Translations under genes and position numbers: made by a program | Assembly (NCBI GenBank): GCA_026981865.1 | Contig: JALSIA010000201.1 | Coordinates: 1-45,110, forward strand | Direction: 5' to 3' | DNA: 45,110 nt | Origin: Thermaceae bacterium | GTDB taxonomy: Bacteria > Deinococcota > Deinococci > Deinococcales > Marinithermaceae | Notes under the pieces: model-generated | Databases searched by the model: none | Seen by the model: the letters and a program-made list of their open reading frames with translations, nothing else | Told to the model about the DNA's origin: nothing | Shown: positions 36,930 to 45,103 of the stretch, one piece after another | Position numbering within the stretch: position 1 is the stretch's first letter | How the letters are laid out: the number at the start of each line of letters is the position of its first letter

Positions 36930-38531
36930 ATGAGAAACCGTACCGGCCACGCCCTGACGGGCTTCGCGTTCCTCCTTGCCTTGCTGGCCCTGACGGCCTG
37001 CTCCCCCGAAAACCCCGCCCCCGACAACCCCGTCCCGGCGGGCGACTGGCGCCTCCCGGAAGGTTACTACGAGCCGGCCAAGATGCCCATGGTCCTGGTC
37101 CACCCCCGCCCCGAGGCCCCCGGCTGGGCCTACGCCCGCAACGCCTACCCGGGGCTGCGCTGGGAGATTCCCATCGTCGTGCAAGGCGGCGCCTGGCCCT
37201 TCCGCTACGAGATCGCCGACGACGGAGGCGCGGAAGGCCTGGAAATCGGCGGCGAGATGACGCGGATCCGCGAGGGCGGCTGGATCCTGCGCCGGCCCAC
37301 GCCCGAATACGGCACCCTGTGGTGGGACGACCCGAAACCCGGAAGCTACGACCTGAAGCTGCGCGTCACCGACCAGGAGGGCAGCACGCTGGACCTCGCC
37401 TTTACCCTCACCGTCGGAACCGAAGGGTGGGTCTTCGTGGACGCGGAGCGGGGCTCCGACGCCACGGGCGACGGCAGCCTTGAGCGCCCCTTCGCCTCGC
37501 TGCAACCCCTTCACGGCGACCCCAGCCCCTACGCCCACCAGCGGGTCGTGCTGGCCGGCGTCGTCCCCATGAACGGCAACCAAACGAACGGCAACCTGCG
37601 CATCGCCGACGACCTGGCGCCCCGCATCTACGTGGGCTGGCCCGGCCGGGAGGCGGTGCTCGAGGCCTTCGAGGGCAAGATCAACGTCGACAGCCCTGAC
37701 TTCTACCTGGCCAACCTGGAGTTCCGCGACCGCAGCGACTACGCGCCCGACACCGGCTCGTACCTGCACATGATCACGGTCTGGGACGACACCCGCCGCT
37801 TCACCATGCACCGCGTACACGTGAGTCGCTTTCAGGGCGTCCCCCACAACGTGGGCTACGGCAACTCCGGGGTGATCATGTTCACCAACAACGGCGGGCA
37901 GCGCTACCACGTGGCCATGGTGGGCAACACCTTCAGCGGCCCCGGGGGCATCGTCTCCAGCATCTACGCGTTACGGGAATCGGTCTTCGAGCGCAACGTC
38001 GTGCGCGACGCCGAGCTGAACATCGCCGACGGATCGGTATGGGGTCTCTTTTACTTCAAGCGCGACAACGAGTACGTCAGCGTGCGCGCCAACGAGATCT
38101 GGCAGAACAACACCTGGAACATCGGGCAGTCGCCGCTGGCCATGGACCAGTCGCGCCTCATCGAGTTCGCCTACAACGTGCTGCGCGCCCCCTGGTCCAG
38201 CGGCCGCCACGGCGCCCTCAAACTCTTTACGGCCACGGAAGCCTCCGGGTACGCGTGGACCGCCGCTACCCCCGTCTGGATCTACCGCAACAGCCTCAGG
38301 CAGCGCGTTTCCTGGGAAGGGAGCCGGATCGCGAACGCGGCCGACGGCTTTCTCCGCATCAAGCGCAACGCGTTGCACGAGGGCAGCTTCGAAGGTCACC
38401 GCACCGTAGTGCTGGAGGGGAACCTCGAGGGCGCGCCGCTGCTCGACGAACGGATGCGCCTGACCGGCAGCTACCGCACCGATTACCTGGGTCGCGTCGG
38501 CGCCGAGATCGCCGCGCCCGCGCCGGAGTAG
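36930..38531 (+). CDS. Lipoprotein with a predicted right-handed beta-helix
   Basis: A 533-residue lipoprotein (ALTACSPENP; lipobox cysteine 24). Residues 50-165 resemble an Ig/cadherin-like domain ending LDLAFTLTVG. From about 170 the sequence starts FVDAERGSDATGDGSLERPFASLQ, the typical opening of parallel beta-helix carbohydrate-active or surface proteins, and continues with Asn-rich turns (MVGNTFSG, YNVLRAPW, YRNSL). It may bind or cleave a polysaccharide; no catalytic triad could be assigned. It is convergent with thiQ. Confidence 0.82.
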   Translation: MRNRTGHALTGFAFLLALLALTACSPENPAPDNPVPAGDWRLPEGYYEPAKMPMVLVHPRPEAPGWAYARNAYPGLRWEIPIVVQGGAWPFRYEIADDGGAEGLEIGGEMTRIREGGWILRRPTPEYGTLWWDDPKPGSYDLKLRVTDQEGSTLDLAFTLTVGTEGWVFVDAERGSDATGDGSLERPFASLQPLHGDPSPYAHQRVVLAGVVPMNGNQTNGNLRIADDLAPRIYVGWPGREAVLEAFEGKINVDSPDFYLANLEFRDRSDYAPDTGSYLHMITVWDDTRRFTMHRVHVSRFQGVPHNVGYGNSGVIMFTNNGGQRYHVAMVGNTFSGPGGIVSSIYALRESVFERNVVRDAELNIADGSVWGLFYFKRDNEYVSVRANEIWQNNTWNIGQSPLAMDQSRLIEFAYNVLRAPWSSGRHGALKLFTATEASGYAWTAATPVWIYRNSLRQRVSWEGSRIANAADGFLRIKRNALHEGSFEGHRTVVLEGNLEGAPLLDERMRLTGSYRTDYLGRVGAEIAAPAPE

Positions 38532-38565
38532 TGCGCGCGGCGGTCCGGTCCGGCGAGCGCGGGGT

Positions 38566-39528
38566 TCACCGCGCCACCTCCACCGCCTGCTGCGGATCGA
38601 TGGCGAGCCGCAGCGTGGTGCCTTCGGCCGGGGCCTCGGCCGCCGGCCCCTCCCAGTAGAGCCGCACCCCGCGCGCCTCCAGCCAGAGGCCGACCCGCGG
38701 GCCGTAAAAGAGGCGCTCGACGGCCCGGCCCTCGAGCGGACCCGCGCCCAGGCGCAGCGCCCCGGGCAGCAGCACCCGCGGCCCGCCGGCCAGACCCAGC
38801 GCCGCGGCTTCCTCGGGCGCGAGCACGTTCTTGTGCCCCAAGAACCGCGCCGTCCAGGCGTCGGCCGGCCGCTCGAAGACCTCCGCGGGCGCGCCCTGCT
38901 GCACCAGCCGCCCGTTCTTGACGATGGCCACCCGCTCGGCGGTCACGAAGGCTTCGGTCTGGTCGTGGGTCACGAAGACGGCGGTCACCTCCTCGCCGGC
39001 GAGCACCCTCCGCAGCTCGAGCAAAAGCCTTTCGCGCAGCCGCAGGTCGAGCGCTCCCAGCGGCTCGTCGAGGAGCAGCACCCCGGGCTCCGGCGCCAGC
39101 GCCCGCGCCAGCGCCACCCGCTGCCGCTCGCCGCCGGAGAGCTGTTCCGGCTTCTTGTGGGCGTGGGCCACGAGGCCCATCTGCTCGAGCAGATCGCCCA
39201 CCCGCCGGCGGATACGCGCCCGTTCCCAGCCGCGCTCTTCGAGGCCGAAGGCGACGTTTTTCTCGACCGTCAGGTGGGGAAAGAGGGCGTAGTCCTGGAA
39301 GACGAAGCCCACCCCGCGCCGCTCCGGGGGCAGGTCGGTGACGTCGCGCCCGCCCAGGAAGACCCGCCCGGCGCTGGGCCGCTCCAGCCCGGCGGCCACC
39401 CGCAGCGCGCTCGACTTGCCCGAGCCGCTGGGGCCCAGGAGGGCCAGCGTCTCCCCCCGGGCCACCTCCAGGTCGAGCGCCAGCTCGAAGCCCGGATAGC
39501 GCACCACCACGTTCCGCCACGCCAGCAC
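38566..39528 (-). CDS. thiQ: Thiamine ABC transporter, ATP-binding protein
   Basis: A 320-residue importer ATPase. Walker A GPSGSGKSS (32-40), the Q-loop FQDYALFPH, signature LSGGERQRVALARAL, Walker B LLLDEPLGALD and the His switch FVTHDQ are intact, followed by a TOBE-like C-terminal domain (about 245-320). The GTG start immediately follows the thiP stop. The thiamine assignment rests on ThiB and the TPP riboswitch at the head of the operon; the ATPase alone would only indicate the Fe3+/polyamine/thiamine-type subfamily. Confidence 0.9.
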   Translation of the reverse strand: MLAWRNVVVRYPGFELALDLEVARGETLALLGPSGSGKSSALRVAAGLERPSAGRVFLGGRDVTDLPPERRGVGFVFQDYALFPHLTVEKNVAFGLEERGWERARIRRRVGDLLEQMGLVAHAHKKPEQLSGGERQRVALARALAPEPGVLLLDEPLGALDLRLRERLLLELRRVLAGEEVTAVFVTHDQTEAFVTAERVAIVKNGRLVQQGAPAEVFERPADAWTARFLGHKNVLAPEEAAALGLAGGPRVLLPGALRLGAGPLEGRAVERLFYGPRVGLWLEARGVRLYWEGPAAEAPAEGTTLRLAIDPQQAVEVAR

Positions 39529-41070
39529 CTAGCCCACCTCCCCGCCGCGGCCTAGGCCCCAGAAGACCCCGGCCGCCAGCAGCCCCAGCAGCACCGAGAG
39601 CGCCATGGCTTCCTGATAGTTCACGATACCCGGCTTGCCCAGCCGCTCGTAGATGGCCACGGTCAGGGTGGCCCACTCGGGCCGCGCCAGCACCAGCGTG
39701 GCCCCGAACTCGCCGATCGTCACCGCCGCCGCCAGCGCCGCCGCCGCGCCCAGCGCCGGGCGCAATAGCGGCAACTCCACGCGCACCAGCACCCGCCAGG
39801 GCCCCGCCCCCAGGGTGCGGGCCGCCTCGGCCAGGTTCGCCGGCAGCCGGCGCATCGCCGCCAGCACGGTGCGGGCGAAGAGCGGGTAGGCGAGCAGGGC
39901 GTAGGCCGTCGCCAAAAGCAGCAGCGAGGCCCGCAGGCCCGGATAGGCCAGCAGGTAGCCCACGGCCAGGCTGACCGGGCTGACCAGCAACGGCAGGAAG
40001 CCCAGCAGGTCGAGGCCGCGCACGCCCTTCCAGACGCCGTAGGCGTAGGCGAAGCCGAGCGGCGCGGTGACGAGGAGCGCCAGCAGCGAAAAGCGCAGGG
40101 TGTTGTACGTGGCCAGGCCGGCGCTGGGGGCGAAGTAGCTGGCCTGCGGCCGGGCCAGCGCCGCCCAGCCGGCCAGGCTGAACCCCTCGGGGCCCCAGAA
40201 GCTCCTCAGCACCAGCGCCCCCAGCGGCGCGTAGAGCAGCGCGAAAAAGCCGGCTACCAGCAGCAGCGCCGCCCAGCCGCGCACCCCGCCGAGCCGCGGT
40301 GGCGGGGCGGGGGCGCCCGCACGAACCGCCAGGCGTTTCTGGGCGTAGAGGTAGCCCAGGCTGACCAGCACCAGCACCGCGGTCTGCACCAGGATCAGCG
40401 CCGCCGCCTCGCCGAAGGCCAGCCGCTCGAGCAGCGCCCGGTAGACGGCCACCTCGAGCGTCGCGTAGCGCGGTCCGCCCAGGATGAGCGGCAGGCCGAA
40501 GCTCGAGAAGCTGTAGACGAAGGTGAGCCCCGCTCCGGCGGCCAGCGCCCCGGCCGAAAGCGGCAGCTCGACCCGCCAGAAGCTGCGCCAGGAGCCGGCC
40601 CCCAGGGTACGGGCCGCCTCGACGAGCCGGCCGCTGCCGCCCAGCACCCCCAGCACCAGCCGCAGCGTCATCCCCAGGTTGTAGAGCAGGCTGCCCCAGA
40701 AGAGGATCCAGGGCGTCCCGCTCAGGTCGAGGCCCAATAGCCCCCGCGGCCCCGCCCAGGCCAGCATGCCGGTGGCCACCACCAGCGTCGGCAGCACGAA
40801 GGGGACCATGGAAAGCGCCACCAGCGCGTCGCGGCCGGGGAAGCGGTAGCGCATCAGGTAGACGAGCGGAACGGCAAAGAGGACGACGAGCAGGCTCGAG
40901 CTCGCCCCGAAGGCCAGGCTCCAGCCGAGCCGGCCGCGCAGGTAGGGGTCGGCCAGCACCGCGCTCAGGCCGTACCCGAACCCGCGGCCGATGACCAAGC
41001 CCAAAGGCCATAGCAGCGCCAGGGCCAGAAAGGCCAGGACGAGGAGGGCGGCGAGGCGGGAGGGGCGCAT
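39529..41070 (-). CDS. thiP: Thiamine ABC transporter, fused two-domain permease
   Basis: A 513-residue membrane protein with about 12 helices and two permease domains, each with the EAA loop (EAARTLGAGSWRSFWRVELP and EAARTLGAGPWRVLVRVELP), as usual for ThiP. It makes the transport channel and contacts ThiQ. The region directly before its ATG is an array of 7-bp repeats rather than a Shine-Dalgarno sequence, so initiation must be leaderless-like or rely on coupling. It is second in the thiB-thiP-thiQ operon. Confidence 0.9.
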   Translation of the reverse strand: MRPSRLAALLVLAFLALALLWPLGLVIGRGFGYGLSAVLADPYLRGRLGWSLAFGASSSLLVVLFAVPLVYLMRYRFPGRDALVALSMVPFVLPTLVVATGMLAWAGPRGLLGLDLSGTPWILFWGSLLYNLGMTLRLVLGVLGGSGRLVEAARTLGAGSWRSFWRVELPLSAGALAAGAGLTFVYSFSSFGLPLILGGPRYATLEVAVYRALLERLAFGEAAALILVQTAVLVLVSLGYLYAQKRLAVRAGAPAPPPRLGGVRGWAALLLVAGFFALLYAPLGALVLRSFWGPEGFSLAGWAALARPQASYFAPSAGLATYNTLRFSLLALLVTAPLGFAYAYGVWKGVRGLDLLGFLPLLVSPVSLAVGYLLAYPGLRASLLLLATAYALLAYPLFARTVLAAMRRLPANLAEAARTLGAGPWRVLVRVELPLLRPALGAAAALAAAVTIGEFGATLVLARPEWATLTVAIYERLGKPGIVNYQEAMALSVLLGLLAAGVFWGLGRGGEVG

Positions 41071-41098
41071 AAGCAGTACGCAGTGCGTGGTACGTGGG
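41071..41098. repeat. Heptad repeat array abutting the thiP start
   Basis: Tandem units CAGTACG, CAGTGCG, TGGTACG and TGG (pattern Y-R-G-T-R-C-G) directly upstream of the thiP ATG. The pattern differs from the neighbouring Y-G-T-R-G-C-Y hairpin but has the same 7-bp period and the same purine/pyrimidine-conserving variation. Confidence 0.6.
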
Positions 41099-41104
41099 AA
41101 AAGC

Positions 41105-41170
41105 GGCCCGTAGCTCGTGGCTTGTAGCTTGTGGAAAAATCACAAGCCACGGGCCACGGGCTACAAGCTA
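41105..41170. repeat. Inverted repeat built of 7-bp units between thiB and thiP
   Basis: Arms at 41105-41134 and 41141-41170 with an AAAAAT loop. Units follow Y-G-T-R-G-C-Y, and mismatches between the arms are transitions. The thiB stop codon (41168-41170) is the first unit, as the stop at 31226 is in the other copy. On either strand it could form a long imperfect hairpin inside the thi operon mRNA. Confidence 0.7.
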
Positions 41171-42211
41171 CTTCCTCCGGGAAATGACCTCTTGCGCGCT
41201 CTGGCCGCGGACGACGACCGCTTCCCACTCGGCGATCCAGCGCTCGCGGTTCTTGGCGATCGCCTCGGGGGAAAGCTCGGCGGGTTCGAGCGGCCGCTCG
41301 GCGAACTTGAAGACGTCGGGCAGCGCCGCGTCACGGCGCACCGGCCAGACCCACATGTTCAGCGGAATGTCCTCCTGCACCGGCCCTGAGAGCAACCAGT
41401 CGATGAACTTCTCGGCGGCGGCGCGGTGGCGGGTGCCCTTCAGGATGCCCACGAACTCGACCTGCAAGAAGCTCGCCCCCGGCCAGAGCAGGTTGCCGGT
41501 GGGCGGCTCGCGGTAGGCCCCTTCCGAGAAGTAGACCTCGGCCGCCGGGCTGGTGGTGTAGCTGACCACCAGCGGGCGGTCGCCACCGTAACGGGTGAAG
41601 TGGGCAAAGTAGGCCTCGCTCCAGCCCGGGGCGACCTTGACGCCGCCATCGCGCAGCGCCTCCCAGAACTTCAGGTAGCCGTCCTCGCCCAGCGAGGCCA
41701 CCGTGGCCAGCAGGAAGGCCAGCCCCGGCGAGCTGGTGGCCGGGTTTTCGACGACCAGCAGCCGGGCGTACTCGGGCCGGGCCAGGTCGTCCCAGCTCCC
41801 GGGCAGCGGCTTGTCCTTGAAGAAGTCCTTGTCGTAGTTGAGGGCCACGTAGCCGTAGTCCACCGGCAGCGCCGTCAGCGTGGGGTCGAGCAGGAAGCGG
41901 CTTTGCACGACGGCGATCTGGGGCGTCGAGTAGCGCTCCAGAATCCCCGCTTCGAGCGCACGCGAGAGGAAGGTGTTGTCGATGCCGTAGATCACGTCGG
42001 CGATCGGCGCGCCCTTGCTGAGGATCGCCTTGTTGAGCGTCGCCCCGGCGTCGCCGCCCTCGACGAAGCGCAGCTTGATGCCGGTCTGCTGCTCGAAGCT
42101 CGCGATCACCTCTTTGGAGAGCGCGAAGCTCGAATGCGTCAGCACCGTGAGCGTCTCCGCCAACGACAAACTGAAGACCAGGGGAACGAGGACCAGCAGT
42201 TTCTTGATCAT
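41168..42211 (-). CDS. thiB: Thiamine ABC transporter, substrate-binding protein
   Basis: A 347-residue periplasmic binding protein with a Sec signal (MIKKLLVLVPLVFSLSLA). TLTVLTHSSFALSKEVIASF, GGDAGATLNKAILSKGAP and DVIYGIDNTFLSRALEAG are typical of ThiB, which captures thiamine, TMP or TPP. The ATG follows GGAGGGGTTTTT, which is also the 3' arm and T-run of the riboswitch terminator. First gene of the thiBPQ operon. Confidence 0.94.
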   Translation of the reverse strand: MIKKLLVLVPLVFSLSLAETLTVLTHSSFALSKEVIASFEQQTGIKLRFVEGGDAGATLNKAILSKGAPIADVIYGIDNTFLSRALEAGILERYSTPQIAVVQSRFLLDPTLTALPVDYGYVALNYDKDFFKDKPLPGSWDDLARPEYARLLVVENPATSSPGLAFLLATVASLGEDGYLKFWEALRDGGVKVAPGWSEAYFAHFTRYGGDRPLVVSYTTSPAAEVYFSEGAYREPPTGNLLWPGASFLQVEFVGILKGTRHRAAAEKFIDWLLSGPVQEDIPLNMWVWPVRRDAALPDVFKFAERPLEPAELSPEAIAKNRERWIAEWEAVVVRGQSAQEVISRRK

Positions 42212-42240
42212 AAAAACCCCTCCTTGTCACGCGGGAGGGG
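42212..42240 (-). terminator. Riboswitch expression platform: terminator overlapping the thiB ribosome-binding site
   Basis: On the minus strand CCCCTCC and GGAGGGG form a 7-bp stem with a 10-base loop followed by TTTTT and directly by the thiB ATG. The 3' arm is also the thiB Shine-Dalgarno sequence. The competing pairing is GGGAAGG from the aptamer's 3' side (42265-42271) with CCTTCCC (42238-42244), which overlaps the terminator's first arm. Confidence 0.75.
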
Positions 42241-42260
42241 AAGGATGGGGCCCTGGGCCC

Positions 42261-42337
42261 GTCACCTTCCCTACGCCGGCATTACCCGGTTCAGGTTCCA
42301 AGGGTGTCTCTCAGCCCGGTAGGGCACCCCCGGTGAC
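42261..42337 (-). promoter_or_regulatory. TPP riboswitch (THI element)
   Basis: On the minus strand the aptamer has the conserved CTGAGA, GAACCTGA, GGGTAAT and GCCGGCGTAGGGA segments and is closed by a P1 stem of GTCACC (42332-42337) with GGTGAC (42261-42266). Binding of thiamine pyrophosphate should stabilise P1, release CCTTCCC and allow the terminator in front of thiB, switching off thiamine import. Confidence 0.93.
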
Positions 42338-42343
42338 GTCTTC

Positions 42344-42349
42344 AGTATA
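42344..42349 (-). promoter_or_regulatory. -10 box of the thi operon
   Basis: TATACT on the minus strand, placing the RNA 5' end at about 42337, the first base of the aptamer P1 stem. The divergent TTGTGACG repeat begins 8 bp upstream of this box and occupies the -35 side. Confidence 0.6.
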
Positions 42350-42356
42350 GCGCCGT

Positions 42357-42375
42357 TTGTGACGCGGTTGTGACG
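42357..42375 (+). promoter_or_regulatory. TTGTGACG direct repeat (11-bp period), before the 42408 lipoprotein gene
   Basis: Two perfect octamers at 42357-42364 and 42368-42375. A weak -10 candidate (CAGGCT, 42385-42390) follows after 9 bp. It lies between divergent promoters and could act on the thi operon as well. Confidence 0.65.
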
Positions 42376-42407
42376 GTCGGCGTGCAGGCTGGATACGGAG
42401 GTGAACC

Positions 42408-43370
42408 ATGTTCGTGCGCGCTTCTTTGGGCTGGGCGGCGCTGCTGCTCTTTTGGGCCGTCGGCTGCAGCCCGCCCCCCGAACCGGACACCACGCCCCCC
42501 CGGGTGCTCGCCACCGAACCCGCGGACGGCCAGCGCGGGGTGCTGAAGGACGTCGAGCTGGTCGTGCACTTCAGCGAGCCCATGGACCCGGCCTGCACCG
42601 AAGCCGCCTACGACGCGTACGACCCGGGCCTGCGGCCGGGCGAGGTGACCTTCGCCTGGGACGACGCGGCCACCCTGCGCATCCGTCCGGACGACCCCCT
42701 GGCCTACAGCGACGACGAGAACGACAAGGTGTACACCTTCATCGTCCACAAGACCGCCTGCGACCGCGCCGGCAACCCCATGACCGCCCAATACGTGACG
42801 CGGTTCTACGTGCTGCGCAAGCTCACGGGGACGCTCTACAGCGAGGCCGCCCTCGACGGACACGTGGCCAGCGACGGCCAGGTTTACGACAGCTGGCCCC
42901 AGCTGGGCGCCGGCGACGGTTCCAACGACGTCTACGCACAGGCCTTCCTCTCGTTCGACCTCAGCCGGCTCAACCCCGACCCGGTGGAAGTCCTCCAGGC
43001 CCAGCTGCTGCTGCGCAAAGAGCAGGTCACCGGCAGTCCGGCCGCTGACCTCGGCCCGCTGATCGTCGAGCACGTTTACTTTGGCCCCAGCCTGCAGCGC
43101 CTCGGCGCCCGGGCGTTGGAGCTGGAGACGCTCGAACCCGACGAACCCTGCAGCTTCGACGACCTGAGCGGCACGTGGTTTACCTGTTGGAAGCCCGGCG
43201 CGGTCCAGGACGACGTCGACCACTGGGCGGTGCGCAGCGGCCGCAGCCAGTTCCGGCTGCGCTTTCTGCGCAACACCGACGGCGACAGGGCCGAGGATTC
43301 GATCCAGTTCGACTCGGGCGACGCCACGCACGACCAGCCCCAGCTCGTGTTGCGCTACTACGCTCCCTGA
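42408..43370 (+). CDS. Lipoprotein with Ig-like (Big_5) and DNRLRE-like domains
   Basis: A 320-residue lipoprotein (lipobox cysteine 20, WAVGCSPPP). Residues 27-125 form an SbsA/Big_5-type Ig domain: TTPPRVLATEPADGQRGV, then VVHFSEPMDPA and YTFIVHKTACDRAGNPM. Residues 135-320 resemble a DNRLRE/CBM96-like beta-sandwich (DGHVASDGQVYDSWPQLGAGD, SNDVYAQAFLSFDLS, and LVLRYYAP at the end). A surface adhesion or carbohydrate-binding role is likely but unproven. GGAGGTGAACC precedes the ATG. It shares the TTGTGACG promoter motif with the lipoprotein tandem 20 kb away. Confidence 0.85.
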   Translation: MFVRASLGWAALLLFWAVGCSPPPEPDTTPPRVLATEPADGQRGVLKDVELVVHFSEPMDPACTEAAYDAYDPGLRPGEVTFAWDDAATLRIRPDDPLAYSDDENDKVYTFIVHKTACDRAGNPMTAQYVTRFYVLRKLTGTLYSEAALDGHVASDGQVYDSWPQLGAGDGSNDVYAQAFLSFDLSRLNPDPVEVLQAQLLLRKEQVTGSPAADLGPLIVEHVYFGPSLQRLGARALELETLEPDEPCSFDDLSGTWFTCWKPGAVQDDVDHWAVRSGRSQFRLRFLRNTDGDRAEDSIQFDSGDATHDQPQLVLRYYAP

Positions 43371-43373
43371 TAC

Positions 43374-43392
43374 CGCGGCCGGACGGGCCGCG
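43374..43392 (+). terminator. Weak hairpin after the 42408 lipoprotein gene
   Basis: CGCGGCC and GGCCGCG with a 5-base loop, just after the stop; no T-run. Confidence 0.35.
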
Positions 43393-43412
43393 CCGGGGTG
43401 CGGCGCAGGGTT

Positions 43413-43418
43413 TAGAAT
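43413..43418 (+). promoter_or_regulatory. Leaderless -10 box of the 43425 gene
   Basis: TAGAAT, 6 bp before ATG 43425; no Shine-Dalgarno sequence and no -35 seen. Confidence 0.5.
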
Positions 43419-43424
43419 GGCTTC

Positions 43425-44159
43425 ATGTCGATATGGATTCTTGCAGGAGCTGCGGTAATGCTGTTCCTGCTCTACTTCATTGCCGACAGCGCCCGCAAGA
43501 CCACGCAGGTGATGCTCGAGGGGAAGAACGCGATCCGCAACCTCCCCTTCCCCGTGGGCGAGCGCTTCGTCCAGGCCTACCGGCGCGCCGACGACTGGGC
43601 CCGCTCACGGGGCTACCAGCGGCGCGAAATCATCTACTTTTCCCTGGTGCCCGAGGAGGACCTGATGCTCACCCAGGGGCACGCCGACCCGGACGACGCC
43701 CCCTACTGGCTCCGCGCGGCCTTCTGGTGGCACCCCGAAAAGAAGACGGTCTTCTCCATCACCCAGGTCCAGCACCAGACCTTCGCCGACTTCGACACCG
43801 CTCTGGGGCGCCCGGGCGGCGAGCCGGCGTACGAGCTGACCACGAGCAACCACCCCGACGGCGCGGTGGTGCCGCGTCCGGAGCGCTTTCCGGTCCAGGT
43901 CTTCCCGGGGCTCGCGCCCGAGGGGCTCGAGCCCCTGCACGAACGCGCCCTCGCCTGGCTGCGCCGGCAGACCGGTCTGGAGCCGCTGGAACTGGGCGAG
44001 ATCGTCGCCCACGTTCGCCGCCACCTCAAGAACCAGGCCGAACACGCCCTGGCGCACAAGCCCTGGCACCTGCGCTTCTACCTCTGGCACCTGACCAAGC
44101 GCGCGCGCCTCAACCGGCCCGTCCAGCAACTCTACGCCCGGATCGCCCGCGACGCCTAG
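43425..44159 (+). CDS. Hypothetical protein with an N-terminal membrane anchor
   Basis: A 244-residue protein: one membrane helix (WILAGAAVMLFLLYFIAD), then a soluble alpha/beta region with Trp/Tyr/His-rich stretches (APYWLRAAFWWHPEKKTVFS, PWHLRFYLWHL). No family recognised. The ATG is preceded by a TAGAAT box rather than a Shine-Dalgarno sequence. Its stop overlaps the convergent thioesterase gene end by 4 bases. Confidence 0.8.
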   Translation: MSIWILAGAAVMLFLLYFIADSARKTTQVMLEGKNAIRNLPFPVGERFVQAYRRADDWARSRGYQRREIIYFSLVPEEDLMLTQGHADPDDAPYWLRAAFWWHPEKKTVFSITQVQHQTFADFDTALGRPGGEPAYELTTSNHPDGAVVPRPERFPVQVFPGLAPEGLEPLHERALAWLRRQTGLEPLELGEIVAHVRRHLKNQAEHALAHKPWHLRFYLWHLTKRARLNRPVQQLYARIARDA

Positions 44160-44527
44160 CCGTCCACGCGCGTCGGCCGACCCCGCTCGTCGATGGCCAC
44201 GTAGACGAGTTCGCCGTGCGTGGCCAGCGCCCGCGTCGCCGCCCCACCCCCAAAGCGCTCCTTGAAAACCTCCACCTGGACGGTCAGCGAGGTCCGGCCC
44301 ACGCGTTCCACCCGAGCCACCACCTCGAGCAGGTCGCCGGCGCGAATGGGCACCTTGAACTCCACTCGGCCCACCGCCACGGTGACGACCGGCTTCTGGG
44401 CGCGGCGGGCGGCCGCGTAGGAGCCCACCTTGTCCATGAGTCCCAGGACGAAACCGCCGAAGGCGTTGCCCAGCGGGTTGGTGTGCTCGGGAAAGACCAT
44501 CTCGAGGGTGCGGGCTTCGCTTTCCAT
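44156..44527 (-). CDS. Hotdog-fold acyl-CoA thioesterase
   Basis: A 123-residue hotdog protein of the YciA/BACH type that hydrolyses acyl-CoA to free acid and CoA. MVFPEHTNPLGNAFGGFVLGLMDKVG is the family signature, with the catalytic-region Asn and the Asp of the central helix. Substrate chain length cannot be predicted. Leaderless start: TAGCTT lies 6 bp before ATG 44527. Confidence 0.9.
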   Translation of the reverse strand: MESEARTLEMVFPEHTNPLGNAFGGFVLGLMDKVGSYAAARRAQKPVVTVAVGRVEFKVPIRAGDLLEVVARVERVGRTSLTVQVEVFKERFGGGAATRALATHGELVYVAIDERGRPTRVDG

Positions 44528-44533
44528 GCCCCC

Positions 44534-44539
44534 AAGCTA
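44534..44539 (-). promoter_or_regulatory. Leaderless -10 box of the thioesterase gene
   Basis: TAGCTT on the minus strand, 6 bp from the ATG. It lies inside the end of the preceding minus-strand gene. Confidence 0.4.
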
Positions 44540-45103
44540 CCAAAGCCCCGCGAGGGGCACGGAAACCCAGGTCGGCACCACCCGCGCCGCGCCTGTTCGA
44601 ACCGGGGTGAGCAGGCGGCCGTCACGGGTGCGCGCCCCGTACCCCAGGAACCAACCCTCCTCGTCCAGCAGGGCGTAGAGGTAGCCGGGCCGGGCGGGCG
44701 GAAGCTCCAGCTCGCGCGGCTGTGCCCCCTGCAGGTGCCGCAGCAAACGCAGGCTGCGCTGCCGTCGGCGCTCGGCGGGCGTCTTGGTGCGCACCCCCGG
44801 CGGCACGGGGAGGGCGCGCACCTCCAGGTCGCGACGCCAGGCAAACGCTTCGTACAGGGGCACGTCGTCCAAGACGCCCACCTGTGCCGCCCCCAGGACC
44901 TCGACTTGCTGGTAGCGGAAGCGGCGGGCCTGCGGCCCCGCGACCCAACCGTCGGTGTCGGCGACCCACACCTCGCCGGCCGCACGCGCCAGCCGCGCCG
45001 AGGCCGCCAGCAGCCAGGACTCGGCGCCGAGCGGCTGCACCCGGCCCACCAGCAGCCGCCGCCACGCGCGAACGCCGCTGCGGTCCCAGCGGAAGAGCGT
45101 CAC
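44537..45103 (-). CDS. Hypothetical protein at the window edge
   Basis: A 188-residue Arg-rich soluble protein with a possible coiled or helical basic segment (TKTPAERRRQRSLRLLRHLQ) and a C-terminal stretch resembling a small beta domain (GYLYALLDEEGWFLGYGART). No family recognised. The GTG at 45103 is used as start, but the frame could extend beyond the window, so the N terminus is uncertain. It ends 10 bases before the thioesterase ATG. Confidence 0.6.
   Translation of the reverse strand: MTLFRWDRSGVRAWRRLLVGRVQPLGAESWLLAASARLARAAGEVWVADTDGWVAGPQARRFRYQQVEVLGAAQVGVLDDVPLYEAFAWRRDLEVRALPVPPGVRTKTPAERRRQRSLRLLRHLQGAQPRELELPPARPGYLYALLDEEGWFLGYGARTRDGRLLTPVRTGAARVVPTWVSVPLAGLW

Noticed and set aside
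38483-41143. A very long minus-strand ORF of 886 codons overlapping thiQ and thiP
   Set aside because: It is Arg/Ala/Gly-rich, lacks any domain and runs out of frame over two clear ABC transporter genes; an artefact of high GC content.
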